Counted from the stretch's first letter, positions 11,439 through 25,452 are shown. The stretch is DNA of 64,000 nucleotides from Alliaria petiolata (GCA_020283515.1 JAHZTW010000001.1:444931192-444995191), one strand, 5' to 3'. Program-made: numbers and translations. The notes: a model not told the origin generated them from the sequence alone.

Positions 11439-12659
11439 CTCTCTCTCCTCTTTCTTCTCTCTTCTCTCCTCTCCTCTCTTCTCCTCTCCCAAGTCCCAAG
11501 CCTCACTTTTATTTTGTAACGGTACAGTCTTTTGCCAGAAATATATATATATAGTTAGTATCAATATCCACGTGCCAATATTCATAATAGTTATTACTAT
11601 ATTTTTAAATCATATAAGGGCCAGATGCCATCAGTGTCCTATTAATTATTAATATTTTGTGAACTTTATGTATATAAAACATTTTGTATAATTTTGTTTT
11701 TATAGCATACAATGAAGACATTTTTGATGGGTATCTTAGAAACCAAATTAAAAAAAAATTAAGTAAAACTTTTGTATTTTTATTAATATTCATAATTTTA
11801 TTAATTTTTCATCGTCCACTTACAGCTTGCCACGTGTGCATTCTTAACTCAAAAAGTCTTAATTTAAACACTGGTCTAAAATATAAAACACCATAAACTA
11901 TTTTTTGTTCGGTTTTATTATTAAGAATACTTCTTTAGACACCTAAAGATCTCTATTGGTTTGGTCTAAAGGATGCTTAAAGCATCTGCATTGGTGAAAA
12001 TCTCTAAAAGGTTCTAAAAAAAATATTATTATTTAATATAGTTTAAATTTAAAGTTAAAAATAAAATATGATCCAATAAGAAAATAACAAATCTAATCTC
12101 ATTCTCTTTTTTCCTTTTTCATTATATTTAATTTTTTTTTATTATGAGAATTCCTCTTGAGAACTTCTCAATGCATATGGTCTTAGTAAAACAGTTTGGA
12201 TAATATGGTTCGGATACGGATAAGATCGGATCATCCGATCCAAAAATGCAGAAGACCTAGCAAAAAGAATAAAAAACTTTTAACCGGGAAAAGTTTCTTA
12301 GTTTTCTCCATACAGCTCTTGATTTTTGTTTTAACATTTTTCTTGTTGATGAATAAATTTTACAAATCAGAAGAAAAAAATATATACAAAAGTTGGTGTA
12401 AGAAATTAAAATACAAAAATCAAATACACCCTGACCATGTTGCATAATGTCATAATCTGCCAAATCGCCAACTACAATTTTGTTTCAAGATATAATGTAC
12501 GTTTAACACAAATGATTACATCAGTCAAATACATTAATAATCGGACCATTATGATTACAAAGTTCTAAATCCGGTGTATTAAACCATGTATATATATATA
12601 AAATTAGCTAACACCTCATCTTCCACATCATTGCCACTTTATATTTTTTTTTTATCTAA
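11439..12659. other. Upstream region of the transporter gene; possible small inverted-repeat element
   Basis: AT-rich, with no supported gene. A CT-rich leader-like stretch lies just upstream of the transporter ATG (about 11440-11490). At about 11971-12185 the ends TTAAAGCATCTGCATTGGTGA and CTCAATGCATATGGTCTTA are imperfect inverted repeats. They resemble the TTA-flanked GAGCATCTCCAA ends of small Harbinger/Tourist-like elements common in this family. Borders and duplication are not secure. Confidence 0.35.
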
Positions 12660-14735
12660 TTTCTGTAATTCCAAATTTGATACACAATTTCTGATAAAAA
12701 TTTAATACACATTTTTAATGAAAATTTAATACACATAATAATTATACATTTTGTTTTAACATTATAAAAAGAATTTCAAAAGAGACCATTCAAATTCTAA
12801 ATTAAACCAAAAAATTTTATGAATATAATTCAAATAAATAATATTTTTTTTTAAAAAATGGTTATCCTAATATAATTCAACTTTTATAAATACTTAATTA
12901 GGTTAAGTTGTATCGCTAATATTATAGAAAAACTACGATATCAGAAAATTCCTAACAACTAAAAATATAAGTTATCCTAGAGCTAAATTTATAATGAAAA
13001 ATATAAGTTCTAAATCTTAACATCTGATAAAAATATAAATAACTAAAATTAAGGTATACTTGAAACAAAAATTGAAAATTTAATACACATTTTTAATGAA
13101 AAATTAATACACATACTAATTATTCATTTTGTTTTTAAAAAAATTTCAAAAGACACCATTCATATTCTAAATTAAACCAAACATTTATATGAATATAATT
13201 CAAATAAATAATCAAAAGTTTTTTAAATAAGGTTATACTAATATATTTCAACTTTTATAAATATTTAATTATGTTAAGTTGTAGAGACAATTAGGGATCT
13301 ACCCTAGTATCTATCATAAATATGTTAATATAACGCTCTCTATAATATAACAAAAGAACTAACGTTGTTGCCCTATACATTTACCTTTAACCCCTCCAAA
13401 TTTCCGATAATGCCAAAAACTTGACTAGTCAACTATAGCAAGAACGTAATGGCGTTACTTTTAAAACAAAAAAAATGACTTATCTTCCTTCCCCTTCTTT
13501 CCTCTTTCTCTGGTTTTTCATCTCCATTAATATATCTCCCCTTTTCCTCTCTCTTTCTCCTCTCTCCCTTTTTTCTCTCCCTCTCTCCTTCCCTCCCCCC
13601 TCTTACTAATCGAAGAACTCTAACTTATATTTTTCATCAAATATTTGAGATGTAAAATACAAAAAAACTAAATTTAGTTAAACCAAACAAAAAATCTTTG
13701 TTTTACTTTGTGAAGAAGAAGATACACACATGTGTATATATATATTTCATAATTTAGTTTTATTAATTAGTTTGGGTTCATCAATCCTTAGGAAAGGGAT
13801 TTAGAGTTTAGATTTTAAAGTATAAAGAGAGATTTAGGATTTAAATTTTAGAGTTTAGGGAAAGAAAATTAGATGTCAAAAAAATATTTCATCTCAAACG
13901 AAAAAGATGAATAGTATTTTAACAGGATTAACATATGAAAATTTATATCAACATATAAAATTTTACACTAATCTGTTTGGGTTCACCAATCCTTAAGGAT
14001 GGGGTTTAGGGTATATATTTTTGGGTTTAAGGGAGGGTTTTTTTTCATCCATCTTCAGTTTGGGTTCACCTATCTCCGGTTAGGGTATATATTTAAGGGT
14101 TTAAAGTTTAATTATTTTTTATATAGTATTTATAATTATATTTTTATTGACGATGATTCTGGTATTTTATTGTCCAAAGTGTTAATGTCTTCGTTAAAGC
14201 CATAACGTGTACGTTACTATTTCGAAAAGGCTAACTTTTGTTAGGAGAAGAAAAAGATCGTCCTAAAAGGCTATTTTCTTAATGCATTATTGAAGAGCGT
14301 TAATTTAACATATATAGGCAGTCAAAGTCGTTATTTCTGCAAGACACCCTAAGTTGTATCACTATTATTATAAAAGACTACAATATCAAAAAATTTCTAA
14401 CAATTAAAAATATAAGTTATCCTAACACTAAATTTATAAAGAAAAATATAAGTTTCTAAATCTTAACATCTAATAAAAAATATAAATAAGTAAAATTAAG
14501 GTATACTTGAAACATCAATTGAAAATTTAATACACATTTTTAATGAAAATTTAATACACATACTAATTATACATTTTGTTTTATCATTATAAAGAGAATT
14601 TCAAAAGACAGCATTCATATTCTAAATGAAACCAAACATTTATATGAATATAATTCAAATAAATAATAAAAAGTTTTTTAAAAAATGGTTATCCTAATAT
14701 ATTTCAACTTTTATAAATATTTAATTAGGTTAAGT
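12660..14735. repeat. Tandem array of a ~375-bp AT-rich unit, interrupted by a transposon
   Basis: A unit beginning near AAAATTTAATACACATTTTT starts at about 12697, 13075 and 14521. The second copy is split by the element at 13284-14349, and without that insertion the spacing is about 371-378 bases. Recognisable segments recur in order in each copy: TTATACATTTTGTTTTA, TTCAAATAAATAA, TTATCCTAATATA and GGTTAAGTTGTAT. No coding potential is seen. Confidence 0.75.
13284..14349 (+). mobile_element. Non-autonomous Mutator-like element, 9-bp target duplication
   Basis: A 1066-base insertion flanked by a perfect 9-base direct repeat TAAGTTGTA (13275-13283 and 14350-14358). It lies inside the second unit of a tandem array, so the uninterrupted sequence is known from the neighbouring units. 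The ends (GAGACAATTAGGG on the left, and GGGTGTCTTGCAGAAATAACG when read inward from the right) are not clearly inverted repeats, as in the VANDAL-type group of Mutator elements. No transposase frame is seen. The interior contains a long CT-rich tract (about 13490-13610) and shares sequence, inverted, with 7948-8950. Confidence 0.8.
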
Positions 14736-15528
14736 GGGCTTAAGGCAAAAAAACATTTTAAGGGGTTTTTAAACATATTTTTAAAAATGAGAACAAATGT
14801 TAAATGTTTGAAACATTTAAGGGGGTTTTATTGCAGATAAAATAAAATCAGGGATTTATTTTTAATACTAAAAAACTAAAAAATTTGGGGGCTGTAGGCT
14901 AATGTTTCATGAGGCTTGTCCCAAAGATTATTGGAACCTTGACTGAATAATATAATATCACAACAATATGATTATAATTGTGGTCGGGAGTTGTGGTAGC
15001 CCCGAGAATTATTGGAACCTTGACTATTGGGACTAGATTACTACTCTACTGGGAAGGATTTTAGAATATAAAATGCAATTGAATAAAGAAGAAAACACAC
15101 AAAATCCCAATCACATTTTTCTTATTGGTAATAGTTCATACACAAGTTGAAAGCACAATGAATCTTTAAACTTCCTTAGCTCCTTCGGTTTCATAAATCT
15201 TACCAAAACTGCTCATACCACCATACAACAACGTTGCCCGCGAAAGAAAAAAGGACGAAGAATCGATGTAGAAATAGAAAAAAAACGAACGTGAAAATTT
15301 CCAATGATATTATCTGAAGAGCCAACACACACACAAACTCTGTACTGTTTCCGTCTTTCTCTTGTGACTTTTTTTTTGCCCTTCATTTTAATCTTTGCAA
15401 AAATAATGGTTGTCTCAAGCGCCCTTCTTCTGCTCGAACTCTCTGAATCTACTTGTTGTTTTTGCAATGAATAAGATTTACTTCTCTCTGATTTGAGACT
15501 AACCGGTGTACAACACCAATCAATATTA
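14736..15528. other. Intergenic region and TRN1 3' UTR
   Basis: About 14736-15050 is G/T-rich repeat-like DNA with a short direct repeat (ATTATTGGAACCTTGACT at about 14929 and 15010). From about 15100 the sequence is probably the 3' UTR of TRN1, which ends at the stop codon at 15529-15531. No gene is seen. Confidence 0.4.
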
Positions 15529-18500
15529 TTACACTTGATATCTCGCAAGCCTTTCCTTTACAGGAGGATCCAAAGCCGCTAAACATTCCGCCCACGAGTT
15601 TCCCAGCATCTGAGTACCCAAAAAAGATGAATTCAAATACGTTTAATCATCTGACATCAGATTAAAAAGCTGGACTTTAAATTCAGCATAGCTTACGTGT
15701 TTATAGCCTTGCAGCACTTGGGAGACTTCGTTGTTCACGTCCTCGCTTCTTATTTCCTGTGATAGAAAGTTGTCGTATGTGTGTCAACAACAACCAACTT
15801 TTCCAAAGCTCGGTAACGAGATTAAAGTTAAGATATGAGAGTCACAAGTTGGTTTTCTTATTCACTTACGTTCCAGCTTGCAATGGCTTTGCATATGAAG
15901 ACAAGTGAGCTGACACCTCCTGATGGATTCACTTTAACCTGTAATTATGGAGAGCATTTGTAAACATCAAAGTTGCTTTGATTTTACAAGTTTCAGGCAA
16001 AAAAAGCAAAGAGTAAGAGAGAAATACCACTGCACATAGCCCTCTAAACGCATCTTCTTTCTCGATGTCATCACGTACCCTACAAAAGAAACGATAATAA
16101 GAAATTGTTGTTCTATAGAGAAGAGGTTGGGAGTGTAAAGACTCCAAATCCAACATAAACTTTCACTAACATTGACAATGCCAAGCACCATGGCTTCATG
16201 AAGTGCTCCATGTGAGGTGCAACGAGGTCTGGACGAATCCAAGCTAGTCTCCCGAGGGTAATTGCACTGTTCTCAACTAGTGACTTATTCACACCCTGCT
16301 TCACAAGAAAATAAAATTAGGCATAGTGTCGTCAGATACAGCAGTTGATAGACTCATCAGACATGGCCGAGAGGCTCTTGAATTTATAGGCTACTGAGGT
16401 CACCTCTCCATGCTGAAGAATCAAGCCTAGGGAAGAGACAACGTTGGTCACAATTGGCGAGACTTCTTGACGAACCTGAGATGTTCATATCAATCAATGA
16501 GTCTGCTGCCCTTAACCAAGAACTTCAAGCTCCGGTAGCAAAAATAGTACTAGTTTGGTATTACCTTGACCGCTAATTCTCCAATGGCCCAACAAGCATT
16601 ATTTGCGACAGAAAGGTTTTCTCTAATGAGGTTTGCGCTCTGTACGAAACATAGATATGATCAATACAAAAGAAGAAGAAGAGAATTGGTATAGTCGGGA
16701 GTAAAATTCGGATACCAACCAGTTGCTGGCTTGCAATTTCAAGGAACTCAAGCAGGCGGGGTTGCAGATAGGCTGGGAATACCTGTCAGTGGTAGCCAAA
16801 CGGCATTACTACACTAATATAGCATATGATCCCCATAACTACGGGTTGTCCTCGGGTAAGACTTTCCCGGCTGTTTAATTTTGTTAAAGGACACTTTTTT
16901 AAGTACAAATAAATAGCTTACTCTTGCAAGATCACCCATGAGAGCAAAAGCACTTTGTCTGACATCAGGAGCTTCATCCATGCAACACTTGAAAAGCAGA
17001 TCCCTTAGATTACTTTGTGAAACCTGCATAAGAGCGATGAAGTAAGACTATATCCGGTAGTGACAATTGACTCTATCATACTATACCACCAACAATGATC
17101 AAAGCAGCTAAAAGAGTTATTCACTGAGTGAGAACTTATGAGTAGAAAACCGTGTGAGCAAGACATCGAGAAAAGGGAGTACCAGAGACTCTATCCCACT
17201 GCCAAGCCCTTCAGCAAGTCCAGAAAGCAAATCAAGAGAACAAACAATGAATTCTCTGTCGTACTGAGCCCCAGCAGAAGCAGGATCAACCTACAAATAA
17301 CACAAGCAAGCTTACATTAAACAAAAGCGTGCAATAGTTATGTACATGACCCAGGAAAATATGAAGAACTGTTTCTAGACGCAAGCCTGTGACGTTTATC
17401 TAGCTGAGGCAGTATAATGGGTAAGGAAAGCTGTAAAAGATAGCTCTAATTATCAAGCAAGATGAAATCTCAAAATTCTGAATGAAACCTTAGCCAGCTG
17501 TTGTAGTTGGATGATATCCATGCATCTTCCGAAAACAGGTTGAGCAAATTGAGAGAACCCTACACCTAAAGCCTGAAAGATGGAAACACAATTTGTTAGA
17601 CATACAGTTCATGCTGCAAACATTTCGTCAAGATGAACTTGTCAGACATCCAAAACTGTCATCTCCTACTATTCGTAGCTAGCTAATCTTATCGAATGCA
17701 AGGAGCTTTGGCCTTTTAGCTGACCAACAACCCCAGGTTACTTTTTCAGTGTTCTTAAGACTACTAAAACCTGGGTACCTTCACTGACTAGGATCACTAA
17801 ACTTAGTTTCATTGGTGCAACAGATTCAAGTCTTTACAGATATTCCAAAGGCCTTGACAATTAGCATACCTGAGAAATAGATGTAAAGCATTCCAGCAAA
17901 GGAAATAGATCTTTATCTGAATTTGAAAGTTGTTGCCACTTTAAAACCAGTGGAGGCATCAGAATTTCAAGATAAGCGGGCTGCAGAAGGAAGAATATTA
18001 AGTAAGCAAAAAAATTTATTCTAGCACCAGTATATGGAATAAGAAAATAATTGTCAAGAACAAATTAACCTTAGACAAACCCAATCGTTATACCTTGTTC
18101 AGCTCTCCTCTAACCGAATCTGCCAGTGTTCCAATGGCATCATAGACAATTCTTAAGTTCCGCCTCTGGGATATGAAAATTGTATGTTAGGCAGACGTAC
18201 AGAAACAGTTGTTTGAAGTAGATAATAGCCGCCACAGAGATTTATTCTGGCAAAGCAGTTAATGTCAAAAGGATTTAACGACCTGATACTTTCCAAAAGC
18301 GCACATTAGATGCTGCAGTATTACTCCCAGGTGTGGCACTAACTCTTCAGCAGCATCCTCTTCAACAGTTGCAAAGGCTGAACAGGCAGCCTCCTGGACT
18401 CGCTTGTTTGAATCCAAGAGTCTGCGGAGAAGACCCATAAGAACCTTCTCAAACTGTTCGTAACCCTTCGGATTGCCAGTTTCCTAGAAAATAAAAGCAG

Positions 18501-21500
18501 TGAATCATCTAACGACCGTTTGAAGCAGTTGTCGCACGGAATTATCCTGTTCAAATCATACCTGAATAAGATACTTGCCAAATCGAGAAAGCGTCCAGCA
18601 AGATATGCTTCGTATGAGAGGGAATTTATCATCTAAAAGAGGAAGAAGAAATGCTACGATCTGCAGAAATAAGGCACTAGCATATTGATGTACTTGAACA
18701 GAGCGGAGAGAAATCATGTATGTGAGATGATGTAGATAAAAATCGAACTTGCCTCAGTCAAGTGAGGGTAAAGACCATTAAAGCAGCCTTCAGCAATAGC
18801 CCCAAGAGTCAACACAGCAGCTTCCCTTTCTTTCCAGGTCTCATCACCGGAAGTCGATAATTTTGCCTGCAGCTTGGATGAACAGGGTTTAGCTAACTGT
18901 ATCATTTCCAAAGAGGCAAATACCGAGAGGAATAGCATCTACCTGAATAAGGGGCATGAGTGCTGGAAGGATTTCATCTCCAAATACATTAGAGAGAACG
19001 TCAATAGCTGCTGCACTGCACTTTCTTAAATTCCACACATTAAAAGAGTCATCATCCTGTACCCAGAGACAAGTCATTAAAGAGGGATCCATAGAATTAA
19101 TATACTTGTATTGTACACACATACGCAATATCTACACATATATCAAATGACACTAAAAGAAGTAGATCACGTACATCGTCATCAAAATCCTCTGATCCAT
19201 GAAGTCTTGATGTATGAAAACGAGGTTTCAAATCCTGTAGGGGAACCAAAATGAATGGAGTTTGAAAAGAAAAATTTTATAAGAAAAATCAAAGTCACAA
19301 GAACAAACAACTGCACCTGATCTCTGTCTGGTTGAGACTCATCTTCCTGCAAAAGTTAACAGTTTTGAAACGATTTATAATTGACAATGATATTGAGAAA
19401 GGTGACAAAATTTTTTTAATAACAACAGAAAAACAACCTCAGCATCCAAAAGCGATTCGTCGTCATCTGCATAAGCCATGTTTGAGAGCAACACCTAAAA
19501 CAGATATATTTTACGAAAATTACAAACTACACCTGCTGAGTAAATGATCAAGTGCCCAAAAATATACTGAAGAAAACGAGAAGCATCGCTATACTGGAAT
19601 TAGGCGTGGCAGTAACTCTTTCAAGTTCTCTGGTGGCAGCTGAGCATCACAGTATGCAGACCTGCCAAACAACAATATAGCTTTGAGAACACATGGGGAC
19701 AAGGATGGAATAACCAGGCCAAAAAAAAAAAGGAGACAGCAGAACATTAGAGAAAAACAGGTTTTCAACAAACAAAGAGAATAACATTTTACCAAAATTC
19801 ACATGCTTCGAGAGCCACTTCTTCGTCAGGGTCTTTGTTAACTTGTAGCATGTATTCCATGACATTCCTGAGATGCGGCTGAAATAGACAAAAAGGGAAG
19901 AAGAAAAATCTAAGATGCAGGGTAGAAGAAAAGCTTAAACTAAACATAACGGAGTACCTCATAAAAAGCAACACTTTAAGAGTAGATTTGAAATAATGTG
20001 TATACTAAAACCACAATGAAAAATACCTCTATGGACGAGGGGAGGACTTCTGTGAGATGCACAAATGCTGCGCAGACCTTTTAAACAGAATAAGAAGAGA
20101 CGTTATTACAGAAGCAAAAGAAATTCCGGAATGAGATGGGAATCTGACTGAATCATGTGTCACCTAAAGAAACAATTGTTCGAAGCCAAAACAACTCTCC
20201 CCTCACGCAGTATACTGACAAAGATATTTGTAAAAAAGATACTAAGAAACAATTGACAGAAGCTTAGATAAGACACGTACTAATTTTCTGACTTCTGCTA
20301 CAGGATCATTGGCGAGGACAAACAACCCCTGGAGGTACTTATCCATGGAATGGTACAAAGCCTGCAAAACGTAGATTGTTACAATCCATGTTCCTTTTTA
20401 CTATAGAAAACGAAAACGAAGTTATATAAGCAGTCTTCCCAATACTTACAGCAGGCATTATTATGATATATTGGTTCACAGAACCCAGGGCAAGCTTCCT
20501 CAGTGAAGCATGGGGCGACTGGAAAAACTGGTCAAACAAAAGAATCGTAATCAATCTTAAGGCAACCAACCCAACAGTAAGAAAAAGAAAATCAAACTAG
20601 AACCTACAAGTGTTTGAAATTTGTGTCCGAATATGAGATGTTCACCTGATATAGCCTAGGCAGGAAGATGTTGATAGGGCGTTCTGCTAAACCAGGCACT
20701 TCTGAATCCAAGACATGCGGGATATCCTCACAAATCTGATCGATAAGACATGTGGATATTACAACGATATCACAGCCAGAAAGCAGAACTTGGATTACTT
20801 GATCTTATGGTTCATAAATGAAGGCCAAACAAACAGAACAAGAAACAGAAAAAGGCAACTCATAGCTGCTGTATACCTTTGACAATGCATCCATCGCACC
20901 ATCCATGTGATTCAGGTCATTACTGTCTAAACAAGTTACAAGAGCTGGCAAAAGCTCAGGCCATCCAGAAACTCCCTCTATATGAACAATGACACTGATG
21001 ATAGTTCCAACTGTTGTCCGAATATGTCTGTCCACTGCTCCCAGACAAGGCAGCAGCTCCGACTTGATGTATTTCTGGTTTTCTTGAGCCATGGATGGAT
21101 ATGCACCCTTCAAATTGTTTTTCAGCAGCAATCCAGCAGCTTGACGAATCTCAACGGACTTACCCTGATCATCATACCAGGAAACATATTGTTCAGAAAT
21201 AATGCATAACCTAATCAAACCTCAGGCTAGTCCTGTTTACAGTCACAGCATGTAAATGAAACTAAATTTGAAAGCAAATAACACACAATTCACTATTCTC
21301 TACACAACGTTTTCGTCAATTGGATACAAGTAAACTTCAAGTCAATTAGGAAACCAAAATATCAAACGAATCACAAAGGATATAACTAAGATAAACACAA
21401 AACTATTGTCAACGACGAATATGATCAAAAGGAAAGAAATCCACTAGGGCACAGAACACAGAAACTAGAGTTCTAAGTCTCGAGAAACGAAAGCAATCCA

Positions 21501-21864
21501 ACGAAAACGCAGGATCAGCTAAGACGAGCGAGCAACAAACAGAATCTGATAGGCAAATGAAATTCAACGATCCGAACTCCGAAGACTCAGGTAGATTGAG
21601 TCAATACAGTGGAAAAAAGGGAAGAAAGCAGAAAAAAAAAGTCTCAGGAAACGGAGAGAAAGTAGAGAAATCTCCCGAAACCTCAGCGCGGACGAGGATG
21701 AAGACGAGATAGTTGTTGAAATCGGGGAACTGAGAGAAGTGCTGAAGCTGCTTCCAAATCTGAGACTTGTCAACGACGGAGGAAGGAGAAATCTGTTGTT
21801 CGAGAAGAGCACAGATCTCAGCGAGACCATCGTCTCGTGGCTGCCAGGCCGCCGTCGCCGCCAT
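15529..21864 (-). CDS. TRN1: Transportin-1 / importin-beta-2 nuclear import receptor
   Basis: Karyopherin that carries M9/PY-NLS cargoes, such as RNA-binding proteins, into the nucleus and releases them on Ran-GTP. Twenty-eight coding exons can be joined in phase from [16 protein letters not shown] (21864) to [12 protein letters not shown] (15529): 2673 bases, 890 residues, close to the family norm. HEAT-repeat segments run throughout (for example [35 protein letters not shown] and [11 protein letters not shown]). An acidic insert of about residues 310-365 ([11 protein letters not shown]...EDFDDDDDDSFN) matches the H8 loop that couples Ran binding to cargo release. Most introns are short with standard borders. 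The intron after exon 13 starts with GC. No frame defects are seen, so the gene is probably functional. Identification rests on near-continuous similarity to the recalled Arabidopsis protein and on synteny. Confidence 0.97.
18667..18752 (-). other. TRN1: GC-AG intron in TRN1
   Basis: Exon 13 ends PHLTE at 18753, and the next bases on the coding strand are GCAAGT rather than GTAAGT. The following exon starts at 18660 after CTGCAG with [13 protein letters not shown], and the phase is preserved. A GAG|GCAAGT context is typical of tolerated GC-AG introns. The stated end is approximate; the intron runs to 18661. Confidence 0.8.
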
Positions 21865-22759
21865 GATTGCTGTGGCAAAAAGGTAAATTTCACTCGTGTG
21901 AGAGGGCAAAAGAATATGATTCTTTGGACAAAAAAGCACAGCAAAGTTTGGAAAAGACAGGGAAGAAGAGGAAGAGAAGAATGACGCTAAGTTGGGTTTT
22001 GATGGGTTTTTAAATTCCATAAAAAGTTTTCTGTATGGGCTTTTTATGAGAACTCTTTTATGAGTTTGTCTATTTCGTTTTCACTTTTAATTAAAAAGAA
22101 AAATTGTTAAATGTAGTAATGTAGTAGAATCAAACTCACTCACTCAGACTTAACAAACTTACAATCAGATTCATACTTCACTTACAAGATCGAGCTATAT
22201 ACAAGTAGAAATTCACTAACTCAGACATAGAAACTTACAAAAAAATTATTAGAAACAAATAAAATCAATCAAATTCGACTCAATTTACCAATATAATTTA
22301 ACAAGCTACTCGAACTTGAATTTTTTTAAACCACCTATTGAATTTAGACTCAAACTTGAACAAATCAAAATATAATCACCATGAATTAAAGATACATAGA
22401 CGACTGTCCGACTCAAACCAACAAGCAACAACACACCCCTCACATAAGTGACTCAAGTTAAACCAATGATTCGTTTGTACTCAGGCCTGGTTCTTGGGGT
22501 AGGCCTGGTTCTTGGGGTATGCAAGGAGTGCAATTGCACATGGTCTTTTTAATATTCAACAAAATTTCTTCCAATTTTAGGGTCTAATTTTTTTAAAAAA
22601 ATTGCAAAATAGAGACTAAGTTTTAGAGAATATTATTATTAGGTGATTCGTCTACACCGTGTGCGAGCTATAAAACATTTTATATGTTCAATATATGATT
22701 AATATTGTATATTGAAGATGATCTATTTGTACAGAATTAATTATGTATTAATAATAACA
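21865..22759. other. TRN1 5' region and intergenic DNA
   Basis: The first 100-150 bases upstream of the TRN1 ATG are CT-rich on the coding strand and probably hold its leader. Beyond this nothing coding is visible. At about 22483-22518 the 18-base string GGCCTGGTTCTTGGGGTA is present twice in tandem, at the edge of a sequence that looks like a decayed repeat (to about 22670). Confidence 0.4.
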
Positions 22760-24492
22760 CTAGGAGAGAACCCGCGCGATGCGCGGATTTTATTTTAATT
22801 TGAGTTTTTAAAAATATATTTTATATTTATATTTTGATTATTGATTTTATATTGTTTTAAAAAAATATTATTTTCTACTTTATTTTTTGATGATGTGTAT
22901 AATCTCTTTCATACATTATTTCATGAATGTTTATTTATTCTTCAATTTTCATACTATTTTCATTTGTCTAAATCTTAATATTATGATATTATTATTTTTT
23001 TTTCAATTTATTATTTTGAAGCTTTTTTGTATATCTTTCATTGAATCCATATATTTTTTTCATTTTTTAAAATTTTGTATATTTTTGTATCCATTTTTCT
23101 TATTCTCTATTTTTTTATATAATTTGTTATCTTCTCGATTTTTATTGATTTTATTGTTTTGTTTTATGATATTATAGGTCGGAATTACCTTTTTAATTTA
23201 TTCAATATCATAAAAAAATTTCGATTTGTGGTCGCGTAGACAGCGGTCGCGACCAAGGGGTCATAGGTGCAATGGTTTCTTAATGAAGAATCAAATCAGA
23301 ATTTTTGCATCTTCTTATCTTCTCGATTTTTTATTGAATATTTTGTTGTGTCTTACGATTTATATGTTGTAATTAACTTTTTAATTTATTCAATATCATA
23401 ATTTTTTTTCAGTTGTACCAAAGTTAATTATCCTAATTTATTTGCAAATAAGTATAAAACAACATAAAAAATAGAAATATATATATATATATAATTATGT
23501 ATTATATAAGATTTATATATATGTATGTTTTTAAATTAAATTTGAATTTCACCTACTTACAATAGTTTTTAAATAGTTGAATTCAAATTTCATAGTTTTT
23601 ATGTATAGCTAATTATACATATGTTAATTTTTATTTATGTTGCATGATGTTTAAAAAAAATAATAATTAACTGCTTATATATTTTATACATGTGGAAAAA
23701 TAATGTTATGATTGACTAATAAGAAGAAACTGTTGTGACATCTTATAAAGAGTCTCATTCATCTGTTATATAGTAGATGATGATTTGTGATTTATGAATG
23801 TGTTATTTGTTTATTTTTTTCAATGATTTTTTTTGTTGTTGAATATGTTATTTTATTATTTTTTATACCGTAATAATAGACATTTTATTATATACATAAC
23901 AGTTGACACAATTTAATCTGAAAGAATAAGAAAGTGAAAATTGAAATTGTTTATAATTATGTTTAGTCTATATCTTTTTATCATATATAGTTGGATGCGT
24001 TTAAATTAGTAATTAACATGATCGCGACACGTGGTAAGTGAATTGGTTAGATTTCGACATGTGTTGCAATTTGAATATATTATATAGTTAAAATTAAATT
24101 TAATGAGTAGTTAGATTTTAATAAATAAATGAGTGTTAGTATGTTATCGATTATGAAAAAAAAAAAAATTAGCTGACTTCATTGTAAGAAAAGATAAGCT
24201 GAAACACTAATCCTTTAAAAAAATATAACTTGAATGCTTTTTTTTTGGGTTTTGTGAATAAGATTTTATTTGTCATTAATTACAATAGATATTGTATATA
24301 ATTTAATGATTTGATAACTTATAGGTGGTGTTTGTTTAAATTTTTTTTTTTTTTAATTCTATAATTTATCCTTTTGATTTATTTTGTTATGTTATTTTCA
24401 AAGTTGTAATGTATATTAGAACACCATAGTTTTTTTTTACGCCTTTTACTATTATTATAGTAATTTTCGCAAAATTTGAGAAGGAGTACTTA

Positions 24493-24547
24493 TGGCATAA
24501 TGGATAAGACTGTTGATTTTCATTGAGAAGATTTTGGGATCGAATCC
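24493..24547 (+). other. tRNA-like Pol III promoter module 1 in the Helitron
   Basis: A-box-like TGGCATAATGG (24493-24503) is followed 34 bases later by B-box-like GGATCGAATCC (24537-24547). It does not fold as a complete tRNA and has no evident anticodon arm. The intervening text TTGATTTTCATTGAGAAGATT is shared with module 2. Confidence 0.5.
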
Positions 24548-25452
24548 CCTTAGATGTGATTTAAAAGTATTTTGTTTGGTTCGCATTTAATGCCAAATGA
24601 AACAAAATTTAATAGGTACTAAAATTTTAAAATTTTTTCTTAAATAAACTAAAACTCACATGAGCAAAATGTGAAAAGAATAAAAACGGTCAGAGTTCTT
24701 TCGTTTTCTTCCACAACTTGTTTAATTCCCACTAACTCATAAAGTTAAAGACTCGTATTTATAGCTTATGTTTCTTTCTTTAGTCCGGAATTTTTAAAGT
24801 TTAATAAATGAGTTTTATCTCTATACCTTATATTAATTTTGGTTAATTTCAACTTATTGAGATTTTGATCGATTTTGATACATGATTGCAATTCGATATC
24901 ACTATGAAAAATATTATAAATCAATATTAGACCACACATCTAAAAAAAAATTTACGGGGATCTGCACATCCTCTCTGAGGCGTATATGAAACGATATTCA
25001 TCAAACTTGTTGGATGATGCAAAAATTATGATTTGACTTTTCACTAAGAATGAATTCTTGTGATTGAAAATTGATGAATGACAAATAGTACCCCTTGTAT
25101 CTATTTCATCTATGCGGACTTTTTGCCTATCCCACAAGTATGTGTACAGCTTGATAAATTGAAAGGGTTATTTTTTGGAGAAATTAAAGAAATTAAGGTG
25201 TAAAATATATTTACCATTTAACTAATTATGAATGGATTAATACTAACATGAATGTAATAAATTTAAATTTGTTATTTCACTAATCAGAAATTTGGAATTT
25301 TGACTCACATCAGAAATTCAAATTTGAAGTCTAAATTTACATATAAAATATTTAAAACTATCAATGGTATCTGCTTCTCATTTAATGTGTAGAAAATTGC
25401 AGAAAAGAGCGGATATCACATATTTTTAGAAAGAATAGCCAAGAAGTATTCA

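Noticed and set aside
24493..24547. Genuine tRNA gene
   Set aside because: A- and B-box-like strings are present, but the sequence does not form acceptor and anticodon arms.
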